In this document: in pieces, positions 1 to 5,189 of the stretch
Layout of the letters: each line of letters starts with the position of its first letter
Numbering within the stretch: the stretch's first letter is position 1
Origin: Bacteroidota bacterium
GTDB taxonomy: Bacteria > Bacteroidota > Bacteroidia > Chitinophagales > Chitinophagaceae
Assembly (NCBI GenBank): GCA_021824855.1
Contig: JAKAJX010000098.1
Location: forward strand, 1-11,215
Reading direction: 5' to 3'
Length of the DNA stretch: 11,215 nucleotides
Notes under the pieces: generated by a model
Databases searched by the model: none
Told to the model about the DNA's origin: nothing
What the model saw: only the letters and a program-made list of their open reading frames with translations
Program-made: the position numbers and the translations under genes

Positions 1-2
1 TT

Positions 3-1619
3 TTATCTATTCATACTTGCCAAAAATTCTTCATTATCCTTGGTGCCACGCATACGTTTTAATAGTTCATTCATTGCTTCTTCCGTATTCATATCATTAA
101 TATACAATCGTAAAATATTCATGCGTTGCAATACATCTTTATCTAACAATAAATCATCGCGGCGAGTAGAGGAAGCTACTAAATCAATAGCAGGGAAAAT
201 GCGTTTGTTTGCCAAGCGGCGGTCTAACTGCAATTCCATATTGCCGGTTCCTTTAAACTCTTCAAAAATTACTTCATCCATTTTGCTGCCTGTTTCTATT
301 AATGCAGTGGCCAAAATAGTGAGTGATCCGCCATTTTCAATTTTACGGGCAGCACCAAAAAATTGTTTGGGTTTTTGCATGGCATTTGCTTCTACACCAC
401 CACTTAATACTTTACCACTTGCGGGTGCAACTGTATTATGTGCACGGGCTAAACGAGTAATAGAATCTAATAAAATCACTACATCGTGTCCGCATTCAAC
501 CAATCGTTTGGCTTTTTGCAAAGCAATGGTAGATACTTTCACATGTTTTTCTGCGGGTTCATCAAAGGTTGATGCAATTACTTCTGCCCTAACACTGCGT
601 TCCATATCTGTAACTTCTTCTGGTCTTTCATCTACCAAAACCACAATTAAATAACATTCCGGATGATTTGCAGCAATAGCATTTGCCACTTCTTTTAGCA
701 GCATGGTTTTACCTACTTTGGGTTGTGCAACAATTAAACCGCGTTGCCCTTTACCAATAGGTGTAAATAAATCCATAATACGGGTACTGTAACTGCTTGC
801 TGTTGTATATAAGTTTAATTTTTCGTAAGGAAATAATGGCGTTAAATATTCAAACGGAACGCGGTCGCGTACTTCATCTGGGCGTTTACCATTTATAGCA
901 TCTACTTTTAATAGAGCAAAATATTTTTCACCTTCTTTTGGCGGACGAACAGAACCTGAAACGGTATCGCCGGTTTTTAATCCAAATAATTTTATTTGCG
1001 AAGGAGAAACATATACATCATCGGGTGAGGATAAATAATTGTAATCGGAAGAGCGTAAAAATCCATACCCGTCGGGCATCATTTCTAAAACACCTTCACC
1101 ACTAATTAAGCCATCAAATTCAATATTAAAAACAGGTTGACGAAAATTTCGTTGAAAACTTTGTTGTGTTTCCTGCGTTGTTGTTTCTGCTTCGGCAGGT
1201 TTTTCGGTAGAAACTGTTTCAGTAGATGTATTGTTAGCATCTGCTTCATTCAACGATTCGGTAGCTTGTAAAATTTGATGACCCAAGTTTAATTGAGCTT
1301 CATCAAATTGCAACTCTTCATTTTCTTTTTTCTTTATTTTTCGGTTGCGTTTTATGGTAGGTTCCTCTTGTTTAGGAGCTTCTTGCATTACTTCAGCTTC
1401 TTCGGTAATATTGGAGGTAGAAGCCTTAACAGTAATAGGTTTGCGAGTTCTTGTTTTTTTAACTTCTTTCACCTCACTTGCTTTAACTGCTTGGCTATCA
1501 AGAATTTTATAAATTAATTCTTGTTTATCTAATTTTTTTACATGAGGAATGTTTAACTGCTCTGCAATGTCCAGCAATTCTGGAACAAGCATATCATTTA
1601 GTTGCAAAATGTCGTACAT
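3..1619 (-). CDS. rho: Transcription termination factor Rho
   Basis: Hexameric RNA-dependent ATPase that loads on nascent RNA and ends transcription. The 538-residue product has a Rho_N helical domain (about 5-45), a long E/K/T/Q-rich, probably disordered insertion (about 48-165), and a cold-shock-like RNA-binding domain (about 170-245, with GYGFLR at 184-189 and DVYVS at 201-205). The RecA-type ATPase core follows, with Walker A (298-305, ending PKVGKT), ERPEEVTDM (331-339), Walker B (VVILLDS, 380-386), the Q-loop (LSGGVEANA, 405-413) and GTGNMELQL (457-465). R486 aligns with the E. coli arginine finger R366. All catalytic motifs look intact. E. coli Rho has 419 residues; the extra length is the N-terminal insertion, as in other Bacteroidota. 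The TAA stop lies at the window edge, so the gene is complete. The start MYDILQLND fits the family. No clear TAnnTTTG element was found close upstream. Confidence 0.97.
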   Translation of the reverse strand: MYDILQLNDMLVPELLDIAEQLNIPHVKKLDKQELIYKILDSQAVKASEVKEVKKTRTRKPITVKASTSNITEEAEVMQEAPKQEEPTIKRNRKIKKKENEELQFDEAQLNLGHQILQATESLNEADANNTSTETVSTEKPAEAETTTQETQQSFQRNFRQPVFNIEFDGLISGEGVLEMMPDGYGFLRSSDYNYLSSPDDVYVSPSQIKLFGLKTGDTVSGSVRPPKEGEKYFALLKVDAINGKRPDEVRDRVPFEYLTPLFPYEKLNLYTTASSYSTRIMDLFTPIGKGQRGLIVAQPKVGKTMLLKEVANAIAANHPECYLIVVLVDERPEEVTDMERSVRAEVIASTFDEPAEKHVKVSTIALQKAKRLVECGHDVVILLDSITRLARAHNTVAPASGKVLSGGVEANAMQKPKQFFGAARKIENGGSLTILATALIETGSKMDEVIFEEFKGTGNMELQLDRRLANKRIFPAIDLVASSTRRDDLLLDKDVLQRMNILRLYINDMNTEEAMNELLKRMRGTKDNEEFLASMNR

Positions 1620-1935
1620 AAAATGGTTTATGAGGGAATAATAGGTTCGAGGTTTGTTTTAAAATATTTATTTAGTATAAATACACTTGAAATATTAAAT
1701 TGGCTATTTGGAAAAGATGAAAACTGATGTTGCTGAGAGATGACTTTTAGCGTACCGAATCAGCCTGTTTCCAATGCAATGTTACAGTAAATACTTTAAA
1801 AGAAATAATTTTTTTCGCTTTTTCTATTCTAACTTTTTTAAAAGCTGTATTTATAACTGCGTATAAAAGCATATTGAACTTATCTTTGCAGCCTTAATTT
1901 TGTAAAGTGTTTGCCTCGAAACAAAAATAAATACC
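1620..1935. other. Divergent rho/asnS intergenic region
   Basis: This 316-base spacer has no open frame worth calling and must carry the promoters of rho (leftward) and asnS (rightward). A -7 element for asnS is visible at 1881-1888. The part at about 1708-1790 is richer in GC than its surroundings and holds a 7-bp inverted repeat (1708-1714 with 1768-1774) that encloses GCTGA/TCAGC (1732-1736 with 1760-1764). That piece lies upstream of the asnS -7 element, so if it is transcribed it would more likely belong to a rho leader. The pairing is short enough to be chance. Confidence 0.5.
1881..1888 (+). promoter_or_regulatory. Bacteroidota -7 promoter element for asnS
   Basis: TATCTTTG matches the TAnnTTTG consensus exactly, 47 bases before the asnS ATG, which gives a leader of about 40 nt. 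The same TTTGCAGCC continuation occurs at the tRNA-Phe promoter. No good -33 TTG lies at the expected 18-20 base spacing, so the call rests on the -7 element and its position. Confidence 0.55.
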
Positions 1936-3375
1936 ATGTTTAATAAAAGAATTAAAATTAAAGAACTATTACAAACTGAAGCTGTAGGCCAGGATGTAAC
2001 TGTTATGGGATGGGTAAGAACCTTTCGTAATAATCAGTTTATTGCACTAAACGATGGCAGCACAAATAATAATTTACAAATAGTGGTTGAACTGGGATTG
2101 TTGGATGATGATACATTAAAACGTATTAGTACCGGTGCATCTTTAAAAGTAATTGGTCATGTTGTGGCATCTTTAGGCAAAGGACAAAAAATAGAAGTAA
2201 AGGCAAAACAGATAGAAATATTAGGCGATAGTGATGCCGAAAAATATCCATTACAACCTAAAAAGCATAGCCTTGAATTTTTAAGAGAAATTGCTCATTT
2301 GCGTTTTAGAACCAATACGTTTGGAGCAGTATTTCGCGTTAGGCACTCATTGGCATTTGCCATTCACCAATTTTTTAATCAAAAAGGATTTGTGTATTTG
2401 CATACGCCAATTATTACTGCAAGCGATGCAGAAGGTGCCGGCGAAATGTTTAAAGTAACCACATTGCCTATTGATGGAACGGCTCCTAAAAACGAGGATG
2501 GCTCTATTAATTATAAAGAAGATTTTTTTGGAAAAAGTACCAACCTTACAGTGAGTGGTCAATTAGAAGGCGAGTTAGGTGCAATGGCCTTTAGCGAAAT
2601 TTACACTTTTGGTCCTACCTTCAGAGCCGAAAATTCTAACACAGCAAGGCATTTGGCAGAATTTTGGATGATTGAACCCGAAATGGCGTTTTGCGATATT
2701 GAAGATAATATGAATTTGGCCGAAGAATTTATTAAATATTTGATTCAATATGCCATGGATAATAACCGAGAAGATTTGGAATTTTTAGCCCAGCGTTTGG
2801 CCGAAGAAGAAAAACAATTACCACAAGATAAACGCAGCGAATGGGGACTAATTGAGAAATTAGAATTTGTTTTAAATAATGCTTTTGAAAGAATTACCTA
2901 CACACAAGCCATTACCATTTTATTAGAAAGCAACCATTATAAAAAGAAAAAATTTCAATACGATGTTCAGTGGGGAATTGATTTACAAAGTGAGCATGAA
3001 AGATATTTAGTAGAAAAGCATTTTAAAAAACCCGTAATTGTTACCGGATATCCGGCAGCCATTAAAGCATTTTATATGCGAATGAACGATGATGGTAAAA
3101 CAGTTGCAGCTATGGATATTTTAGCACCGGGTATAGGCGAAATAGTAGGAGGTTCTCAACGCGAAGAAAGATTAGAAAAATTAGAGCAAAGAATGAAAGA
3201 CATGCATATTCCTACAGAAGAAATGAGTTGGTATTTAGATACACGCCGCTTTGGAACCGTTCCTCATGCAGGATTTGGACTGGGTTTTGAGCGAATGGTA
3301 CAATTTGTTACCGGTATGACGAATATTAGAGATGTAATTGCTTTTGCCCGTACTCCAAAAAATTGCGAGTTTTAA
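1936..3375 (+). CDS. asnS: Asparaginyl-tRNA synthetase
   Basis: Class II aminoacyl-tRNA synthetase that charges tRNA-Asn with asparagine in the cytoplasm. The 479-residue product has an N-terminal OB-fold anticodon-binding domain (about 20-100; VTVMGWVRTFRNN at 21-33). The catalytic core has the motif 1 region (about 143-163), motif 2 (FGPTFRAENSNTARH, 225-239, then EFWMIEPEMAF) and motif 3 (GFGLGFERMVQFVTG, 446-460, with the ATP-binding Arg453). The ending RTPKNCEF and the motif 2 context separate it from AspRS. An extra segment at about 175-200, between motif 1 and the SGQLEGE region, makes it slightly longer than the E. coli enzyme (466). The start gives a full OB-fold and follows a -7 element by about 47 bases. 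It is the only gene in its apparent transcript before tRNA-Phe, which has its own promoter. Confidence 0.97.
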   Translation: MFNKRIKIKELLQTEAVGQDVTVMGWVRTFRNNQFIALNDGSTNNNLQIVVELGLLDDDTLKRISTGASLKVIGHVVASLGKGQKIEVKAKQIEILGDSDAEKYPLQPKKHSLEFLREIAHLRFRTNTFGAVFRVRHSLAFAIHQFFNQKGFVYLHTPIITASDAEGAGEMFKVTTLPIDGTAPKNEDGSINYKEDFFGKSTNLTVSGQLEGELGAMAFSEIYTFGPTFRAENSNTARHLAEFWMIEPEMAFCDIEDNMNLAEEFIKYLIQYAMDNNREDLEFLAQRLAEEEKQLPQDKRSEWGLIEKLEFVLNNAFERITYTQAITILLESNHYKKKKFQYDVQWGIDLQSEHERYLVEKHFKKPVIVTGYPAAIKAFYMRMNDDGKTVAAMDILAPGIGEIVGGSQREERLEKLEQRMKDMHIPTEEMSWYLDTRRFGTVPHAGFGLGFERMVQFVTGMTNIRDVIAFARTPKNCEF

Positions 3376-3428
3376 GTAGAAACTTTTGTAAATTATAATT
3401 GTAGCAAACAGATATTTAGAATTAGTTT

Positions 3429-3458
3429 TTTGAGATTTGCAATTAGCCATTATATTTG
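3429..3458 (+). promoter_or_regulatory. Promoter of tRNA-Phe
   Basis: A -33 TTTG (3429-3432) is separated by 18 bases from a perfect -7 element TATATTTG (3451-3458). The tRNA begins 16 bases after the -7 element, leaving a short 5' leader of roughly 10 nt. This is the best complete Bacteroidota-type promoter in the window. Confidence 0.7.
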
Positions 3459-3473
3459 CAGCCCTTTATGGAA

Positions 3474-3546
3474 GGTGCGGTAGCTCAGTCGGTAGAGCAA
3501 AGGACTGAAAATCCTTGTGTCGCCGGTTCGATCCCGGCCCACACCA
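3474..3546 (+). tRNA. tRNA-Phe (anticodon GAA)
   Basis: The 73-nt cloverleaf has these parts: acceptor 5' strand 3474-3480; D stem GCTC/GAGC (3483-3486, 3495-3498) with loop AGTCGGTA; anticodon stem AAGGA/TCCTT (3500-3504, 3512-3516) with loop CTGAAAA, anticodon GAA at 3507-3509; variable loop GTGTC; T stem GCCGG/CCGGC (3522-3526, 3534-3538) with loop TTCGATC; acceptor 3' strand 3539-3545; discriminator A3546. The 3' CCA is not encoded (3547-3549 reads CTT), so it must be added after transcription. Acceptor pair 5-68 is a C-A mismatch (C3478 and A3541); the other six pairs are Watson-Crick. Identity as Phe follows from the anticodon and A73. Confidence 0.95.
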
Positions 3547-3558
3547 CTTTTAAAGAAT

Positions 3559-3585
3559 AAAACCCACGCTGGTCGTGGGTTTTTT
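3559..3585 (+). terminator. Intrinsic terminator of tRNA-Phe
   Basis: CCCACG (3563-3568) pairs with CGTGGG (3574-3579) around a 5-base loop. The stem is extended by AAAA/TTTT, and a run of six T (3580-3585) follows. It lies 12 bases after the tRNA, as expected for the end of a single-tRNA transcript. Confidence 0.85.
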
Positions 3586-3705
3586 AATTCCGTGCTCGGA
3601 AGAGTGCGCGGAGATTGTGATTTCTCCAAATTTTTCAGGTTCATTTTTCACATCTTTTTTGCTGTTATTTTCCCAATGATTTCTCATTATTTGTGCGTGT
3701 TCTTT

Positions 3706-3773
3706 GAGATTTCTCGGTCGTTCCTCCCTCGAAAAGACGATACTGCGTCATTTCGAACGAAGTGAGAAATCTC
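3706..3773. repeat. Palindromic repeat copy A (full, 68 bp)
   Basis: The outer arms GAGATTTCTC (3706-3715) and GAGAAATCTC (3764-3773) are perfect 10-bp inverted repeats. The inner arms TCGAAAAGACG (3729-3739) and CGTCATTTCGA (3746-3756) match at 10 of 11 positions, with a 6-base loop. A third short arm pair, CGTTC (3719-3723) with GAACG (3755-3759), competes with the inner arm. The whole can fold as a long imperfect hairpin. It resembles a widespread intergenic palindrome of Bacteroidota genomes, whose chance translation contains HFERSEKS. Confidence 0.85.
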
Positions 3774-3806
3774 CTCAACAAAAAGTCTACAACATTTATT
3801 TCAAAC

Positions 3807-3840
3807 AGATTTCTCGGTTGTACCAACCTCGAAAAGACGA
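3807..3840. repeat. Palindromic repeat copy B (left half only)
   Basis: AGATTTCTC (3807-3815) is followed by GGTTGtacCAACC (3816-3828) and TCGAAAAGACGA (3829-3840). This is the left half of the palindrome and is almost identical to the left half of copy C (4173-4206). The right half is missing; the sequence passes directly into the -7 element and start of the GIY-YIG gene. Confidence 0.8.
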
Positions 3841-3845
3841 AATAT

Positions 3846-3853
3846 TATCTTTG
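3846..3853 (+). promoter_or_regulatory. -7 promoter element of the GIY-YIG gene
   Basis: TATCTTTG is a perfect TAnnTTTG element. It begins 5 bases after the end of repeat copy B and ends 6 bases before the ATG at 3860, so the mRNA would be leaderless or nearly so. No -33 TTG occurs at the usual spacing; the nearest is 25 bases upstream, inside repeat B. Confidence 0.55.
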
Positions 3854-3859
3854 TATCAT

Positions 3860-4159
3860 ATGGAAAGAGGTGGCTGCATATACTTTATGACAAACAAGAA
3901 CAAAACAACCTTGTATCTTGGAGTAACTTCTAATTTATTAAATCGGGTACACGAGCATAAAACGAAAAAGTATAAAAATAGTTTTACTGCAAAATATAAC
4001 TTAGATATACTCGTATTTTATGAATTTCATTCATCTATTGAAGAAGCCATTGAAAGAGAAAAACAAGTAAAAAAATGGAATAGAAAAAAGAAAGATATAC
4101 TTATTGATTCTCAAAATATAGAACGGAAAGATTTATGGAATGAAATTGTAAAATGGTAA
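3860..4159 (+). CDS. Small GIY-YIG nuclease-domain protein
   Basis: A 99-residue single-domain protein of the GIY-YIG endonuclease superfamily (the short UvrC-N-like type). The first motif reads GCIYFMTN (5-12; Y8 is the conserved tyrosine), the second YLG (19-21). SNLLNRVHEHK (24-34) carries the expected catalytic Arg29 and His33. REKQVKKWNRKKK (66-78) holds E67, the probable metal-binding glutamate. Activity is inferred from these residues; the substrate is unknown. The start at 3860 matches the family N-terminus and sits behind a -7 element. The frame stays open upstream to a TTG at 3704, but that part only translates repeat copies A and B. Repeat B flanks the gene on the left and repeat C lies 13 bases after its stop, which points to a mobile or selfish unit. 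It is K-rich (basic), as expected for a DNA-binding protein. Confidence 0.88.
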   Translation: MERGGCIYFMTNKNKTTLYLGVTSNLLNRVHEHKTKKYKNSFTAKYNLDILVFYEFHSSIEEAIEREKQVKKWNRKKKDILIDSQNIERKDLWNEIVKW

Positions 4160-4172
4160 AACAATTTTAAGT

Positions 4173-4236
4173 AGATTTCTCGGTTGTGCCAACCTCGAAA
4201 AGACGAGTTCGTCATTTCGAACGAAGTGAGAAATCT
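4173..4236. repeat. Palindromic repeat copy C (full, 64 bp)
   Basis: The outer arms AGATTTCTC (4173-4181) and GAGAAATCT (4228-4236) are perfect. A small inner hairpin GGTTGtgcCAACC lies at 4182-4194. The central arms TCGAAAAGACGA (4195-4206) and TCGTCATTTCGA (4209-4220) match at 11 of 12 positions with a 2-base loop. The left half is nearly identical to copy B. The mismatch in the central arm falls at the same base as in copy A. Confidence 0.85.
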
Positions 4237-4346
4237 GCCCAAGAAAAGAAATCTGTAACATTGAGTTCAAATAACTCATTTGCTGACTCATTAAAAAAAC
4301 GTAAATCATAATGATATTAGCTGTGAGAATGAGAGTGAAATTCTAA

Positions 4347-4376
4347 TTGTTATGTAGCTACAAAGTAATAACTTCG
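4347..4376 (+). promoter_or_regulatory. Putative mazEF promoter with internal palindrome
   Basis: A -33 TTG (4347-4349), a 19-base spacer and TAACTTCG (4369-4376, one mismatch to TAnnTTTG) lie just before the mazE ATG at 4381. The spacer contains a perfect 10-bp palindrome TGTAGCTACA (4353-4362). MazE-type antitoxins repress their own promoters, so this is a candidate operator; that role is inferred. Confidence 0.4.
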
Positions 4377-4380
4377 TTGA

Positions 4381-4635
4381 ATGCGAATAAAAGTAATTGA
4401 TATTGGTAATTCTAAAGGAATTCGTTTTCCTCAAACATTAATTCAACAATACAATCTTACAAACGAGATAAATGTTGAATTAAAAAAGGATGGTATTATG
4501 ATTACCCCAATGCAAAAACCTCGTGCCGGATGGGAAGAAAAGTTTAAAGAAGCTACCGGTAAAATTTCATCAGAAGAAAAAAGTTGGATGGATAATGGTA
4601 ATAGTTTTGATGAGGAGGAATGGGCATGGAAGTAA
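4381..4635 (+). CDS. mazE: MazE-like antitoxin (SpoVT/AbrB fold)
   Basis: An 84-residue antitoxin. The N-terminal part (about 1-45) is an AbrB/MazE swapped-hairpin DNA-binding domain: KVIDIGNSKGIRFPQTLIQQ matches the family pattern of a GNS turn followed by an R-P and a short helix. The C-terminal part (about 48-84) is polar and acidic, with EEWAWK at the end. In this family that tail binds and blocks the toxin. The gene overlaps the downstream MazF-like toxin by 10 bases, the standard translationally coupled arrangement. No Shine-Dalgarno sequence precedes the ATG; a possible promoter ends only a few bases upstream. Identification is strong because of the toxin partner, although MazE sequences diverge and the exact subfamily (MazE or PemI) is not settled. 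Confidence 0.85.
   Translation: MRIKVIDIGNSKGIRFPQTLIQQYNLTNEINVELKKDGIMITPMQKPRAGWEEKFKEATGKISSEEKSWMDNGNSFDEEEWAWK
4612..4618 (+). promoter_or_regulatory. Shine-Dalgarno site deciding the mazF start
   Basis: GAGGAGG inside the 3' end of mazE is 7 bases from the ATG at 4626 but only 1 base from the ATG at 4620, so the ATG at 4626 is the better start. A strong Shine-Dalgarno is unusual here, since the other genes in the window lack one. It would couple toxin translation to that of the antitoxin. Confidence 0.65.
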
Positions 4636-4949
4636 AACGCACAGAAGTATGGTTGGTTGAACTAAATCCTACTGTTGGCAGTGAAATAAAAAAATCTCGC
4701 CCGTGCATTATTATTTCTCCCGATGAAGCAAACAAGTATCTTAATACAGTTACTATCGCCCCTTTAACTTCTACAACAAAATCTTACCCAACAAGAGTTA
4801 ATTGTTCTTTTGCTGGAAAGAAAGGTCAAGCTGCAATTGACCAAATTCGAGCAGTTGATAAAGAAAGATTGAAAAAGAAATTGGGTAAGATGGATAAACG
4901 AACTGTAGAACAAATTTTTAAAACAATACAGGAATACTTTTCGTTTTAA
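4626..4949 (+). CDS. mazF: MazF/PemK-family endoribonuclease toxin
   Basis: A 107-residue sequence-specific mRNA interferase. The N-terminus KRTEVWLVELNPTVGSE followed by IKKSRPCIIIS is diagnostic of the family. R25 (in the RP pair) and T48 (in IAPLTS) fall at the positions of the catalytic residues R25 and T48 of B. subtilis MazF. DQIRAVDKERL (72-82) is the conserved C-terminal motif. Both catalytic residues are present, so the toxin looks active. The start at 4626 is chosen over 4620 because of the spacing to GAGGAGG. The gene overlaps mazE by 10 bases and should be co-transcribed with it. Cleavage specificity cannot be read from the sequence. No terminator hairpin is visible after the stop. 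Confidence 0.92.
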   Translation: MEVKRTEVWLVELNPTVGSEIKKSRPCIIISPDEANKYLNTVTIAPLTSTTKSYPTRVNCSFAGKKGQAAIDQIRAVDKERLKKKLGKMDKRTVEQIFKTIQEYFSF

Positions 4950-5140
4950 GCCCTTTTATACAAGTAACTGCTAATGGTTTTCTTGTTGTAATATTTTACA
5001 TCAATCAACTATGGGTTCTAAACACATAAAATCTTGGTATTGATAATAAACCTGCAGAAACTGAAATCTGAAAGCAAAGAATTGGCTATAAGATAAAAGC
5101 AAACAATAGCAAGTATATTTACAATAAAGAAAATAAAAAG

Positions 5141-5168
5141 TTGCTTACCTAATTAATGTTTAGTTTTC
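5141..5168 (+). promoter_or_regulatory. Weak candidate promoter of gntP
   Basis: TTG (5141-5143), 17 bases, then TAGTTTTC (5161-5168, one mismatch to TAnnTTTG), 22 bases before the permease ATG. The spacing is slightly short and the -7 element imperfect. Nothing else in the 240-base mazF-gntP gap stands out. Confidence 0.25.
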
Positions 5169-5189
5169 ATTTTATTCAACTATTGCTAT

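Noticed and set aside
40..654. Long plus-strand open frame inside rho
   Set aside because: Antisense shadow of the conserved Rho ATPase core; the minus-strand product has every family motif.
1725..1790. Text resembling a TPP riboswitch core (GCTGAGA, then ACC...CCTG)
   Set aside because: The conserved GGGGTGCC-like 5' part and the closing GTAGGGA are missing, and neither rho nor asnS is a thiamine gene. The resemblance is superficial.
3450..3765. Open frames on both strands across the tRNA and its terminator
   Set aside because: They overlap the tRNA-Phe gene, its terminator and repeat copy A, and have no protein-like features.
3704..3859. In-frame TTG extension of the GIY-YIG protein by 52 residues
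   Set aside because: The extension only translates palindromes A and B (giving HFERSEKS-type text) and would pass through the gene's own -7 element. The ATG at 3860 matches the family start.
3706..4236. CRISPR array or insertion sequence
   Set aside because: Only two and a half irregularly spaced palindromes with no unique regular spacers, no cas genes and no transposase domain.
4263..4277. Small hairpin GAGTT/AACTC between repeat C and mazE
   Set aside because: A 5-6 bp stem with no T-run on the plus strand. It is too weak to call a terminator and has no other context.
3526..4950. Integration att site: repeat of the tRNA-Phe 3' end downstream
   Set aside because: No second copy of the T-arm/acceptor sequence was found in the island or after it, and no integrase gene is present in the window.
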